Positions 16,038 to 25,457 are shown, numbered from the stretch's first letter. The stretch is 64,000 nt of DNA from CAVPDE01 sp964580575 (GCA_964580575.1 CAZOLJ010000016.1:4677-68676), one strand, 5' to 3'. Translations and numbers: made by a program. The notes: generated by a model not told the origin, from the letters alone.

Positions 16038-16294
16038 AAGAGAAGTGACGAGATGGTCATTCGCAAGTTCGGTGACGACTGCATCCTTATTCCTAGCCGT
16101 CAAGGAGCAGGCGACCGGGAAAGCATCTACCGCCCCGGATGGCTAAGACACAGTCCCTATACACCGAGCCCCATACCGATTATTCGAGATCACAGGACGC
16201 CTGTGCCGTCGGCCGGGAGGCTGCCCGGTTGCTGGGCCTCGATTAGCGGCATAACGGATCCTTGATATGAAGAAGGGGCAACAGCAGGTTTTTT

Positions 16295-18619
16295 TCAGGC
16301 CAGACCGTGAATGGTCTTAAACCTGTTTACCATTTCCTTCAAATCGGAGATTAGGGTTTCATAAAAGATCTTGGCGTTGGGCATTCGCTCTTTGTTGAAA
16401 TTGGTTGCCACGCCTGCGACCTTTAATGATACAGGGATTCCATGAACCTTAACAGGTCGGGTGTTGAGCGATCTCAGATGTCTTCGAAGGGCTTGCTTGG
16501 CTTCAACCGCCCGTGTCATGGGTAACAGCGCCACAAAGGTATTCTTTTCCGGAAATGCCGGCACATCCGCATTTCTGACCTCGACCGCCAGTTTTCGCAG
16601 AACTGCATCAATCAGCTCTTGAGGGGTAATGGGGCCCCCATGAGGCTTTCCTTTGGGGGTGGCCGAGACTACGGATAATGCCAGCGTGGCGAAGGGCAGG
16701 TCATAACGAGATGCCCTGGCTATCTCTTTTCCCAGGAAGAACATGAAACCTGACAGGTCCAGGATACCGGCGAGTTTGAGTTTGCTTGCCTTTTGATCTT
16801 GTTTGGCCGCTCTTTGGGTCGTGATTTCATCTAATAGGCTCTTGAAATCGTTTTCGTCAAGATTCGAGGATTGGACTTTTTGACGGACCACCCTCAAGAT
16901 TTCTTTCAATTCTTCATTTTCTCCCGAGCCTTGCTCCAGGACCTCCAGGACAGTAACCTCTCCTGCGCTCACCTTTTGTTCAGGATACCTGTCCCCCAAA
17001 GATCCGGCCCATTTCTCTTTGAGTTTTTCAAATATCTCGTCTATCCGTTTGTTGATGCCTTGCTCAAGCTTTTCCAGGACGTCGTTCTTGGCGTCCCTGT
17101 TTTTTAGCCTATTAAGGATTTGGGACTCAATTTGGTTCATGACCTTTCGCAGGTGTTGCTCTCCGGCAGCGGGATCGGCCTTGGGGATATCATGGGAGAG
17201 TTTTGTTCCGATCCTTTCAACGTAGTTCACCAATAGATCGGTCAGGATGTGATCATCTCCGGTGCCTTTTTGAATCTCGGCAGCCAAAAAAATGAGTTCT
17301 GCGGCCTGGACCGGGTTGTTCTTGACTTGCCCTATGAGGTCTGAGCCGTCCAGACCCACCTCTTCAGCGCTTTTTCGGAGGATCCTTGACAGTTCTTCAT
17401 CCTGAAGCTCATTACTAAGGGCCTGAACCAGGTTTAAGTAATCGGAAAGGGGCATCCCTTCTTCCAAAAGGGCTTGTTTTATCTTGGGCAGGACTCGCTT
17501 CAGCTCGTTTGAATCCGGGATCAGTCTTTTCATGATGTGGGCCAGGCGTGGAACTGAAATCTGGCCGGATTGGTACTCGTCCTTTATCAGTGCGATAAGG
17601 ACGTTGTCAGTGATCTCGTTGGCCTTATCCAGGATCTGTTGTTCATTGGGGTAGGTTATGCCCAAGGATTTTTGAAGTTCCATGCCGTTAATGAGCTGTC
17701 TTTTCATGGAAAAAACAGCTGCGGCAATCTCCGTCATTTCGGCGCCACCGCCTTTCCCCTTGCCCAGACCCCCGCCTGTTCCCCCGCCTTCACCTTCTCC
17801 AAAACTGTCTCCGATGCCAGCGCCAGCACCGGACACCGGAACTTGGGCACGGGTATGGGCTGAGTCTCGATCCAGCCCGGAAAGGTGTTCCCTGACCACC
17901 CCTTCCATCATTTGAAGCTGGTGAACGAGGACCAAACCGGGTTGTTTGTCCTGAGCATCGCTCTGTTTAACGGCCTCCAGGTCAGTGGCAATCATATTCT
18001 CTGACATGGTCTCAGGATGTTCCGTGATGTTTTTTATGGTCAGGGTCTTCTCAAATTCCTCCATCAATACGCTTTCCAGAACCATGTCTATGAACCTGGT
18101 TCTTGACATGGTTTGGCCGTCGTCATCCACGCTTAGTGATATTCTTTTTAGGGTATCGCGCGAAATGATCTCCTCGTCGGTGGAGACCTTCTTAAAAAAC
18201 ACGTGATTTATTCTGATGTTGTTGAGGCCACGGGCCGCCATTTCTTTTTTCATGATATCGGCATTGGGATACTTGTTCAGTGCGGAAAATATCCCCAAAA
18301 AGGTCAAGGTCTCCTTTTTGTCAAGTCCTTGATGAAATGAAATAGACTGAATGCCAGCCTTTTTGAAATGAAAGACCATCTTGCTGGTATTAATGCGAGG
18401 ATCAAGGGGCTCTTCATCAACAAAAAACTGTTCCTGATTCATGATGAAGACAACAGGGGAATGAACCTTAAGTGTGTCCTGGGCAATCGGCAGGAATTCA
18501 TTGACCGCCTGAATACAACTTGGATGATTGGCCTCATACAGATTGGAGCGGCTGAACAGGAGGGAAAAACACCGACCAAAGAGCGCCAGTTTTTTTGGCT
18601 GTATTTTTGTTTCAGGCAT
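16295..18619 (-). CDS. Large signalling protein with degenerate GGDEF-like C-terminus
   Basis: A 774-residue cytoplasmic protein starting MPETKIQPKKLALFG at 18619 behind GGAG. An in-frame extension to 18706 lacks a ribosome-binding site. The first 150 residues form a mixed domain (FSLLFSRSNLYEANHPSC, FIMNQEQFFVDEEPLD). A Gly-rich linker lies near residues 265-300. A long helical, coiled-coil-rich middle follows. The last 165 residues (LSGFMFFLGKEIARASRYDL and TFVALLPMT) have the spacing of a nucleotide-cyclase/GGDEF fold, but no GGDEF signature is visible. It is then probably not an active diguanylate cyclase. It lies downstream of the Ser/Thr kinase in the same direction with a 200-base gap. 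The family is not named with certainty. Confidence 0.7.
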   Translation of the reverse strand: MPETKIQPKKLALFGRCFSLLFSRSNLYEANHPSCIQAVNEFLPIAQDTLKVHSPVVFIMNQEQFFVDEEPLDPRINTSKMVFHFKKAGIQSISFHQGLDKKETLTFLGIFSALNKYPNADIMKKEMAARGLNNIRINHVFFKKVSTDEEIISRDTLKRISLSVDDDGQTMSRTRFIDMVLESVLMEEFEKTLTIKNITEHPETMSENMIATDLEAVKQSDAQDKQPGLVLVHQLQMMEGVVREHLSGLDRDSAHTRAQVPVSGAGAGIGDSFGEGEGGGTGGGLGKGKGGGAEMTEIAAAVFSMKRQLINGMELQKSLGITYPNEQQILDKANEITDNVLIALIKDEYQSGQISVPRLAHIMKRLIPDSNELKRVLPKIKQALLEEGMPLSDYLNLVQALSNELQDEELSRILRKSAEEVGLDGSDLIGQVKNNPVQAAELIFLAAEIQKGTGDDHILTDLLVNYVERIGTKLSHDIPKADPAAGEQHLRKVMNQIESQILNRLKNRDAKNDVLEKLEQGINKRIDEIFEKLKEKWAGSLGDRYPEQKVSAGEVTVLEVLEQGSGENEELKEILRVVRQKVQSSNLDENDFKSLLDEITTQRAAKQDQKASKLKLAGILDLSGFMFFLGKEIARASRYDLPFATLALSVVSATPKGKPHGGPITPQELIDAVLRKLAVEVRNADVPAFPEKNTFVALLPMTRAVEAKQALRRHLRSLNTRPVKVHGIPVSLKVAGVATNFNKERMPNAKIFYETLISDLKEMVNRFKTIHGLA

Positions 18620-18819
18620 ATTGAAACTTACTCCTGCAGGCTGCAACAAAGAGATTTTGTCGGCAAGGCGGGCCGCCACCTCAAGGCTTCGCCTCCGGGT
18701 CCCCAAGCTGTCTGCGTTATCGGCCGGAATTCCTTGTGCGGCGTACTGGAAGCACGCCTCCGCGGATGACTTCCTCTGGCCTTGCCAAACTCATTTTCTT
18801 GAAGTCTACATGTCTCTTG

Positions 18820-19722
18820 TTAACGGCCTGTTTTTATGTGCCTTTCACGATATGCTTCAAGGGAGTTTAAGAACTCCCGACAAGTAGCGTATCTCTTTTC
18901 CGGCTCGAATGAAACCGCCTTTAAGGCAATTTTTTCCAGTTCTGGATGGACCATCGGATTGATCTCCGACGGCTTGCGCTGGAAAAGATGATCCTTCATT
19001 TCGAGTTTCATTCTCAGCAGGTCATAAGCCGAGCTCCATGCCGGAAAAGGCAGGTCGGATACGAGCATTTCAAACATCATCACGCCTGTGGAGTAAATAT
19101 CTGACCTGGCATCAATCGGCCGGTTTAGAATTTGTTCCGGCGGCATGTATATCGGCGTCCCATGGATAGTCCCTTTTTCATTTTCAGGATCACGAGAAAG
19201 CTTGGCAATGCCGAAATCAACAACAATCGGTCTTTTGGAATGAGTTTCCACTAGAATATTGCCGGGCTTGATGTCCCGATGAATCAGGTTCTGGCTGTGT
19301 GCATAATCGAGTGCATCCAGGACCTTGATCAGGATATCGGTCGTCGCTTTGATAGGCAAAGTTCGTTTTGACGGCAAAACGTGTCTTCGCGCGGCGTTGA
19401 GATATTCAGCAAGAGATCTGCCTTGAACCAGTTGCATGGCGAAGAAGAGGAAATCCGAGGTCTCTCCGACCTCATAGATTTGGATGATATTCGGATGAGA
19501 TAATATGGCGACGGATTCCGCCTCCTGTTGGAATCGTTCAGAGGTCTCAGGCGTTAAAAGGGATTTGGGCAGAACCTTGAGTGCAATTCGGCGTTTCAGT
19601 GTTCTTTGGAAGCCGATAAAAACCACCGCATTACCCCCTCGGGCAAGTTCCTTCAAGATCGTAACAGTACCAACCTCCTTGCCGATTAGGTGATCAAGAT
19701 CTAATTCTTTTAAGGATGTCAT
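18820..19722 (-). CDS. Soluble Hanks-type Ser/Thr protein kinase
   Basis: A 300-residue kinase that is almost only the catalytic domain. The Gly loop is LARGGNAVVFIG and the ATP lysine is in RIALKVLPK. The catalytic loop is HRDIKPGNILVE, the metal site VVDFGIAKL, and the activation end GTPIYMPPEQ. All key residues of an active kinase are present. It has no membrane helix and no PASTA tail, unlike PknB. It is followed by the GGDEF-like gene, and an FHA-domain histidine kinase lies nearby on the other strand, so the three may form one phospho-signalling group (inference). Confidence 0.93.
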   Translation of the reverse strand: MTSLKELDLDHLIGKEVGTVTILKELARGGNAVVFIGFQRTLKRRIALKVLPKSLLTPETSERFQQEAESVAILSHPNIIQIYEVGETSDFLFFAMQLVQGRSLAEYLNAARRHVLPSKRTLPIKATTDILIKVLDALDYAHSQNLIHRDIKPGNILVETHSKRPIVVDFGIAKLSRDPENEKGTIHGTPIYMPPEQILNRPIDARSDIYSTGVMMFEMLVSDLPFPAWSSAYDLLRMKLEMKDHLFQRKPSEINPMVHPELEKIALKAVSFEPEKRYATCREFLNSLEAYRERHIKTGR

Positions 19723-20191
19723 GCCGTCTCGGAAAGCATCTTATGCGTAAGTCTTTTCAGCTCCGGTAGCGGACATTCATTCAATGAGATGTTTGCGGAG
19801 CATTTCTAGAACAAACTATTTTTTCATGGTCGCGCTGTGAAGTCACGCGAAATCTCATGATGGGTCGTCTTCAGAAGTGATATATTTATGCCTTCTGCCC
19901 AGACATATGCTTCCGCTTCTTGATAGGGGCCTTACCTCACCTTGATTCAAAACAGCCGATACGTCTTTGAAACGGGGTGGTGTATCGCAGCACCTTTCTT
20001 TTTCAATCAGCGTTATGTATTGCTAATCGATCTTCAGAAGCACCCCTTGCTCGCTTTCAACTTCGTATCAAGCTTGCATTCGGGCGATTAATCTGAAGGT
20101 TCAACCTTTGACGGTATACTCGAATCGAAAGGGACCCATGAGAATTGCAGGGGAAGATCTCGGTCTTTGCACCTCATTCCAGTCATCTCTC
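19723..20191. other. Intergenic region without a recognisable gene
   Basis: About 470 bases between the kinase start and the end of the radical SAM gene. On the minus strand a frame with one internal stop reads pieces such as LIEKERCCDTPPRFKDV and VSAVLNQGEVRPL, but it has no start signal and no recognised relative. The region must hold the kinase promoter. No clear terminator was found for the dcw operon here. Confidence 0.4.
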
Positions 20192-21931
20192 TTACGCACA
20201 GACGCCGCAGCGGATGCAATCCCCCACTCGACAGATGTCCGACTCCTCTCCCTTGAGGGCCAGCTTGTATTCCTTGACCAGGTGTTCCTTGTAGATTCCG
20301 TGATCGATGAAATCCCACGGAAGGTTTTCGTCGAGTGTCTTGGGCCGGTAGACGAAGAAATCCGGGTTGACCTCGCTGTGCAGGAACGCTTTTGACCAGT
20401 CCTCGCCATGAACATGGGAGAGGAGGAGCATGGATCCCACTCGTCTGTCTCCTAGGGACAAGAGCGCCTGCACATAAGCCCACTTAGGCAAATCGAAACT
20501 CACCTTAATGCCGCCTTCTCGGCCAATGGCCTTCTTCAACCATTTCTGTTTCTCCTTGAGGCTTTGCACCGTGTCCATGGGGAACCATTGAAAGGGAGTG
20601 AAGGGCTTGGGGATGAAGCAGTTGATGCTCAGCTTGATTTGCCTGATCCTTCCCCTGATGGCGGCCTCCTTGACGAGGTGGTGCTTGATGGTTTTGACCA
20701 GATCCAGCACTTCGCTCACATCCTCCTGGGTCTCGGTGGGAAGACCAACGAGAAAGTAGAGTCTCAAACTGAAGTCTCCTGCGGCCCCGATGACGCGCAC
20801 CGCATCGACGATTTGTTCTCTGCTCAAGTGTTTGTTAATCACTTTTCGCAACCGCTGAGACCCTGCTTCCGGAGCAACCGCCAAGGTTCTCTGCCCTGCG
20901 TCTCTCAGATGTTCCACAAGGGTTTGAGTGAGGGAGTCGGCCCGAAGAGATGACACGGAAAAGCGGCCTCCCTCCCTGAGAAGGAGACCCGTGATCTCCT
21001 CAATGCCGGGGATATCGGAAACACATGCGCTCAGGAGGCCGACGGAGCGTTCCCTTTCCAGGACATCGCTCACTGTTTTGAGGAGGGCGGATTTTTCGTG
21101 GATTCTGGGAGGACGGTAAACATAGCCGGCGGCACAGAACCGGCAGGACCGAGTGCAGCCTCTCCCGAGTTCGATGAGCACGCGGTCGGGAAATTCCGAT
21201 TCGGGCGTGAGCAGGGTGGAGGTTCTGACCGGCATGTCGGCAAGCTTGGGCCGGAGCACCTCGATCTTTTCCGGCGCTGCAGGGTCCAGCGATTCTCTGG
21301 TTTGAATCGTTCCGTCCTTGTGATAGCTGATGCGGTAAAGAGAAGGGACGTAGAGGGATTTCACAGCCCCGGCAAGGACCTTGAGCGCCTCTTGCCGCTC
21401 AACGGAATGACTCCTGATCTCTCGGAAGGCCACCAGAAAATCTTCCAGGGTGGCTTCGGCTTCCCCCAGAAGAAAAAAATCGAAAAAAGGAGCGAGCGGC
21501 TCCGGGTTGAGAAAGGTCGTGATGCCGCCCGCCATGACAAAAGGGTGGAATTCCTTGCGGTCTTCCGAGAGATAAGGGATTTTGCCGAGGGACAGGATTC
21601 TCAGGATGTTGGGATAGTCGTTTTCAAAGGAAAGAGAGAAGGCAACAAGGTCGAACCGCAGGAGCGGGGAAAAGGACTCCAGGGAGAGAAGCCCTTTTCC
21701 CGCTTCCACGCAGAGGGACATTTCTTTGCCTTCGGGGAGGAAGACACGTTCTGCAACCACATCCTCTCTTCGATTGAGAAGAGAGTAAACGACCTGCAAT
21801 CCAAGGTTCGACATGCCGATGCGATAGGCGTTGGGGTAAACGAGAGCTACCGAGATCCGGCCGCCCCAATCCTTTCGTACTGCCCCCTTTTCCAGGGCAA
21901 GCCTTTCCACGTCTCCATCACCTTCGATCAA
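20192..21931 (-). CDS. TIGR03960-type radical SAM protein (short form)
   Basis: A 579-residue radical SAM enzyme of unknown substrate. An N-terminal B12-binding-like fold has ALVYPNAYRIGMSNLGLQVV. The cluster motif is CTRSCRFCAAGYVYRPPR (Cys near 253-260), followed by RKVINKHLS and LYFLVGLPTET. The C-terminus ends CRVGDCIRCGVCA, an extra cysteine cluster. In many bacteria its partner is TIGR03936 (DUF2344), fused or next to it; none is visible here. The start TTG at 21931 overlaps the ftsZ stop (TTGA), suggesting coupling; a GTG further in is another option. It is the last gene of the dcw operon. Confidence 0.88.
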   Translation of the reverse strand: MIEGDGDVERLALEKGAVRKDWGGRISVALVYPNAYRIGMSNLGLQVVYSLLNRREDVVAERVFLPEGKEMSLCVEAGKGLLSLESFSPLLRFDLVAFSLSFENDYPNILRILSLGKIPYLSEDRKEFHPFVMAGGITTFLNPEPLAPFFDFFLLGEAEATLEDFLVAFREIRSHSVERQEALKVLAGAVKSLYVPSLYRISYHKDGTIQTRESLDPAAPEKIEVLRPKLADMPVRTSTLLTPESEFPDRVLIELGRGCTRSCRFCAAGYVYRPPRIHEKSALLKTVSDVLERERSVGLLSACVSDIPGIEEITGLLLREGGRFSVSSLRADSLTQTLVEHLRDAGQRTLAVAPEAGSQRLRKVINKHLSREQIVDAVRVIGAAGDFSLRLYFLVGLPTETQEDVSEVLDLVKTIKHHLVKEAAIRGRIRQIKLSINCFIPKPFTPFQWFPMDTVQSLKEKQKWLKKAIGREGGIKVSFDLPKWAYVQALLSLGDRRVGSMLLLSHVHGEDWSKAFLHSEVNPDFFVYRPKTLDENLPWDFIDHGIYKEHLVKEYKLALKGEESDICRVGDCIRCGVCA

Positions 21932-23142
21932 TCCGCCTTTGCTCTCAGAAAGGTGGGATAATCCAGATTCTCTTTAAAGAAACCCTTCTTGAAAAAACTC
22001 CTCTTGGGCTGGGGCTCCTCCTTTTCCCTGTGAAGGGTTGTGGAAGACCCTCCCGGCCCTACCCGCTGAAACGTCGGGACATCCAGGTTTTCGCCGTTCA
22101 GTCCCCGCACGGTCCAGGGGTCTTTGGCGTCGTCAGGCGTGACGTCGCGGAGCTTGACGACCTTTTCCTTCTTCTCCGGTTCCTTGTCAATGCCCGTGGC
22201 GATCACTGTGATCTGGACCTCATCGCCCATGTTGTCATCGAAGACCACGCCCCAGAAGATCTCCGCCTCACCGTCCACTTCGCCTTTGATGAAGTTGGAG
22301 GCCTCGTCGATCTCCTCCATGGTCATGTCCGACGGCCCGGTGATGTTCATGAGAAGACCCCTGGCGCCATGGACGGAAATGTCTTCGAGAAGTGGGCTGT
22401 TGATCGCCTGCTTGGCCGCTTCCGTGGCTCGGTTCTCTCCTTTGGCTTTGCCGGTTCCCATAATGGCGGTCCCCATCTGCTCCATCACTTTCTTGACATC
22501 CGCAAAATCCAGATTGATGAAGCCGCTGCTCATGATGAGGTCGGAAATCCCTTTGACCGCGTTGAGGAGCACCTCGTCCGCTCGGACAATGAGTTCCCTG
22601 AAGGTGCTGCTCTTGGTTCCAACAGCCTTGAGCCGCTCATTGGGAATGATGATCAGGGTGTCCACTTCCTTCTTGAGCTTGTCGATCCCCTCCAGGGCAC
22701 GCCTCATGCGTTTGTCCCCTTCGAACTTGAAGGGCTTGGTCACCACCGCCACGGTGAGGGAGCCTTCCTCCTTGCTCTCCCGAGCCACCACAGGGCAGGC
22801 CCCGGTCCCGGTGCCGCCGCCCATTCCTGCGGTGATGAAGACCATGTCCGCGCCCTTGATCGCCTCTTTGATCTCGTTGGTGTTTTCTTCGGCCGCCTGG
22901 CGGCCGATCTCCGGATCAGCCCCTGCGCCCAGGCCCTTGGTAACCGATACCCCGAGCTGGATCTTGTGGGAACAGCTCGATCGATCGAGGGCCTGGATAT
23001 CGGTGTTGGCGGTGAAGAATTCCACCCCACGGAGCTTGGCCGCAATCATGTTGTTGATGGCATTGCCGCCGGCCCCTCCCACGCCGACCACTTTGATCCT
23101 GGCTGCGTAACCTTCTTTTTCTTCTACGAATTGAAATTTCAT
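21928..23142 (-). CDS. ftsZ: Cell division GTPase FtsZ
   Basis: A 404-residue tubulin-like GTPase that forms the division ring. The start is ATG 23142 (MKFQFVEEKEGYAARIKVV) behind AAGGAGGG; an upstream in-frame start at 23184 is less likely. Signatures are VGGAGGNAINNM, the GTP loop GMGGGTGTGA and the T7 loop SGFINLDFADVK. The C-terminal linker is short. Unusually, two copies of the conserved tail peptide are visible, NLDVPTFQRVG near residue 350 and the terminal NLDYPTFLRAKAD, about 45 residues apart. It follows ftsA after 34 bases. Confidence 0.97.
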   Translation of the reverse strand: MKFQFVEEKEGYAARIKVVGVGGAGGNAINNMIAAKLRGVEFFTANTDIQALDRSSCSHKIQLGVSVTKGLGAGADPEIGRQAAEENTNEIKEAIKGADMVFITAGMGGGTGTGACPVVARESKEEGSLTVAVVTKPFKFEGDKRMRRALEGIDKLKKEVDTLIIIPNERLKAVGTKSSTFRELIVRADEVLLNAVKGISDLIMSSGFINLDFADVKKVMEQMGTAIMGTGKAKGENRATEAAKQAINSPLLEDISVHGARGLLMNITGPSDMTMEEIDEASNFIKGEVDGEAEIFWGVVFDDNMGDEVQITVIATGIDKEPEKKEKVVKLRDVTPDDAKDPWTVRGLNGENLDVPTFQRVGPGGSSTTLHREKEEPQPKRSFFKKGFFKENLDYPTFLRAKAD

Positions 23143-23176
23143 GAATGTCCCTCCTTCGTTCTCCCCCTTTGACGTT

Positions 23177-24400
23177 TTAGACAACCTCTTTGAACCACCT
23201 TTTCATTCGTTCCATGACCTTTGCAAAAATGTTGCTGTCCCTGATTCTGAATTTCTTTCCCTCCTTTGCTCTTTTCGCGCCGTAAAGCACCAGGCCCACG
23301 GCGGTGGCATACATGGGCTTGTTGACGATCTCCACCAATCCGCTGATTCCCTGAGGATACCCCGTTCGAGCCGGGACATTGAAGATCTGCTCGGCCAACT
23401 CAGGTACCCCGGGCAGCTCCGCAGACCCTCCGGTGATGACCACTCCCGAATTGATCATGGTGTCATACCCGGCTCGAACCAGTTCTTCCTGCACCAGGGT
23501 GAACACCTCTTCCACTCTCGGTTCCAGGATCTCGCCGAGAATCTGTCTGGAGAGCACTCTCGGCTTTCTCCCTCCCACTCCGGGGACCTCGATCGTCTCC
23601 TCCTTGCCGATCATCGAGGACAGCGCGCAGCCGTACTTGACCTTGATCTTTTCCGCTTCCACCTTGGGGGTTCTCAAACCGATGGAAATGTCGTAGGTCA
23701 GGTTGTCGCCTCCCAGAGCCAGCACCGAGGTGTGCTTGATCGTGCCGCGAGAGAAAACCGCCACATCCGTGGTTCCTCCCCCGAAATCCACGAGCGCGAC
23801 CCCCAGGTTGCGCTCCTCGTCCGAAAGCACCGCCTCATTGGAAGCGAGGGATTCGAGCACAATGTCGCACACGTCCAGACCTGCCCGGTTGGCGCACTTG
23901 ATGATGTTCTGGGCCGACGTCACGGCCCCGGTGACGATGTGGATCTTGGCTTCCAGTCGGACGCCCGCCATGCCCAGGGGGTCCAGGATGCCGTCCTGTT
24001 CGTCCACGATGAATTCCTGAGTCAGCACATGGATGACCTCGCGGTCCATGGGAATCGCCACGGCGCTGGCCGCTTCGATCACCCGGTCAATGTCCTTTGC
24101 CGTCACCTCCCTTTCCTTGAGCGCAATCACGCCTTGGCTGTTGAAGCCTTTGATGTGGCCGCCGGCGATTCCTGCATACACCGAACTGATTTCACATCCG
24201 GCCATGGTCTCCGCCTCTTCAATGGCCTCTTTGATGGAGTTGACCGTCTTTTCAATGTTCACCACCACACCCTTTCGAAGACCCTCGGAGGGGTGGCTTC
24301 CGATGCCGATAATCTCGATCCCGTCATGCCGGAGTTCCCCCACCACGGCGCAGACCTTGGTAGTACCGATGTCGAGACCTACAATGATTTCACCAGCCAT
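23177..24400 (-). CDS. ftsA: Cell division protein FtsA
   Basis: A 407-residue actin-like protein that tethers FtsZ to the membrane. It opens IIVGLDIGTTKVCAVVGE, has the phosphate motif VDFGGGTTDVAVF and the adenosine motif GVVITGGSAELPGV. It ends in the amphipathic membrane-targeting helix VMERMKRWFKEVV. Length and start are normal. It is separated from ftsQ by 220 bases that carry an inverted heptad-repeat element. Confidence 0.97.
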   Translation of the reverse strand: MAGEIIVGLDIGTTKVCAVVGELRHDGIEIIGIGSHPSEGLRKGVVVNIEKTVNSIKEAIEEAETMAGCEISSVYAGIAGGHIKGFNSQGVIALKEREVTAKDIDRVIEAASAVAIPMDREVIHVLTQEFIVDEQDGILDPLGMAGVRLEAKIHIVTGAVTSAQNIIKCANRAGLDVCDIVLESLASNEAVLSDEERNLGVALVDFGGGTTDVAVFSRGTIKHTSVLALGGDNLTYDISIGLRTPKVEAEKIKVKYGCALSSMIGKEETIEVPGVGGRKPRVLSRQILGEILEPRVEEVFTLVQEELVRAGYDTMINSGVVITGGSAELPGVPELAEQIFNVPARTGYPQGISGLVEIVNKPMYATAVGLVLYGAKRAKEGKKFRIRDSNIFAKVMERMKRWFKEVV

Positions 24401-24468
24401 TGTCTTATCCTCTTAAATCCCTAACCCTCATATCCTGCTCAGGCCTTTGGCCGCATCCCGCACAGAAT

Positions 24469-24540
24469 CAGTAGGCAGTAGGGAGTAGGCAGTAAGCAGA
24501 AAAAGATGCTGCCTGCTGCATACTACTTACTCCCTACTGA
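24469..24540. repeat. Inverted pair of degenerate heptad arrays between ftsQ and ftsA
   Basis: The left arm (24469-24499) reads CAGTAGG, CAGTAGG, GAGTAGG, CAGTAAG, CAG in strict 7-base register. The right arm (24508-24540) on the opposite strand reads CAGTAGG, GAGTAAG, TAGTATG, CAGCAGG, CAGC. The arms could fold into an imperfect cruciform around a short A-rich loop. No coding sense is seen. Confidence 0.75.
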
Positions 24541-24620
24541 ACACAGCCACTTTGGAAACACCCCCTTCTGGGACGGCCCCGAAAGCATGCTGCTAGGATG
24601 CGAACGCATCGCAGACAACT

Positions 24621-25442
24621 CTACCCTTTCTTGAACGACACCACGGCGCCTTCGCCGTAATTGAGATGAATGGCCTTCACCGTGTGGATCCGGCCCGTGC
24701 TGTTCAGGTGCTCCACGACCCTCTTGAGTTCCTCCATCTTCGACTCCAAGTTCTGCGCCCTCAGCTTGACCGCTGCAGGCAGAAAAGAGAAATAGAGGGA
24801 AACATCCCCGTCTTTCTTCACATGGATTTCAGAAAGCTCCTTCAGAGACCAGGGATCCTTCTGGGTCTCAAGGAACTGGAGAACCTGCATGGAGAGACCG
24901 AGCTGCTTTTGCCTGTGCGTCTCGTCGGCTGAGACACCCGTGACAATCGGGAAGTCCACGGCCTCGTTCGGGCCCACCTCTTTGAACACCTTCCCGAATC
25001 GGTTCATGTAGCAGAGCTTTTCCGCAACCACAAGGGCCCGGGGCTCTTCCTTCTCCACGCGGATCAAAAGGCCATGGGGAAACTGTTTCTCCACCTCCAC
25101 CGTCCTGACCCAAGGGTGCTTTTCGAGTTTCTTCTGCACCTCATCCACGTCGATCGCCAGGAGACTGAGCTCAAGATTTAAACCGGACATCTCTTGGAGC
25201 TCTTTTGTCATTGCCTCATCCCCACCTACGATCTCCACCTGTTCCAAACGAATGTACGGGGAAGTCAGGAGATAGCTGTAAAGAAACACAAAGAGAACGC
25301 TGATCCCTGCCAAGCCTGTCAGCAGCGCCGAGATCTTCAAACACCAAGACCCTACAGAACGGGTTTTTCTCCAGAGTTCCGAGTACCGGCCCCCGTTCTT
25401 TCTCTTCACGCGCTGCTGTTTGAGGACGGTGTTCCGTTTCAT
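24621..25442 (-). CDS. ftsQ: Cell division protein FtsQ (DivIB family)
   Basis: A 273-residue bitopic membrane protein. A basic cytoplasmic N-terminus (KQQRVKRKNGG) is followed by one helix (LTGLAGISVLFVFLYSYLL), then a POTRA domain starting YIRLEQVEIVGGDEAMTKEL. The FtsQ domain includes HPWVRTVEVEKQFPHGLLI and EEPRALVVAE. FtsQ scaffolds FtsB/FtsL in the divisome. It lies 15 bases after murB, the usual place. Confidence 0.9.
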   Translation of the reverse strand: MKRNTVLKQQRVKRKNGGRYSELWRKTRSVGSWCLKISALLTGLAGISVLFVFLYSYLLTSPYIRLEQVEIVGGDEAMTKELQEMSGLNLELSLLAIDVDEVQKKLEKHPWVRTVEVEKQFPHGLLIRVEKEEPRALVVAEKLCYMNRFGKVFKEVGPNEAVDFPIVTGVSADETHRQKQLGLSMQVLQFLETQKDPWSLKELSEIHVKKDGDVSLYFSFLPAAVKLRAQNLESKMEELKRVVEHLNSTGRIHTVKAIHLNYGEGAVVSFKKG

Positions 25443-25457
25443 GGATTTCCCGACCCA

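Noticed and set aside
16053..16265. A 70-codon frame after the histidine kinase as a small gene
   Set aside because: Pro/Arg-rich composition, no ribosome-binding site and no recognisable relative.
18620..18819. Cyclic-di-GMP or other riboswitch in the spacer before the GGDEF-like gene
   Set aside because: Purine-rich hairpin-like pieces are present, but the conserved aptamer core bases could not be matched.
22030..23172. A 380-codon open frame antisense to ftsZ
   Set aside because: It mirrors ftsZ codon structure, is His/Asp-rich in a way typical of shadow frames, has no ribosome-binding site and no recognisable domain.
23141..24424. A 427-codon open frame antisense to ftsA
   Set aside because: Same reasons: it lies wholly on a secure gene and has no protein-like motifs.
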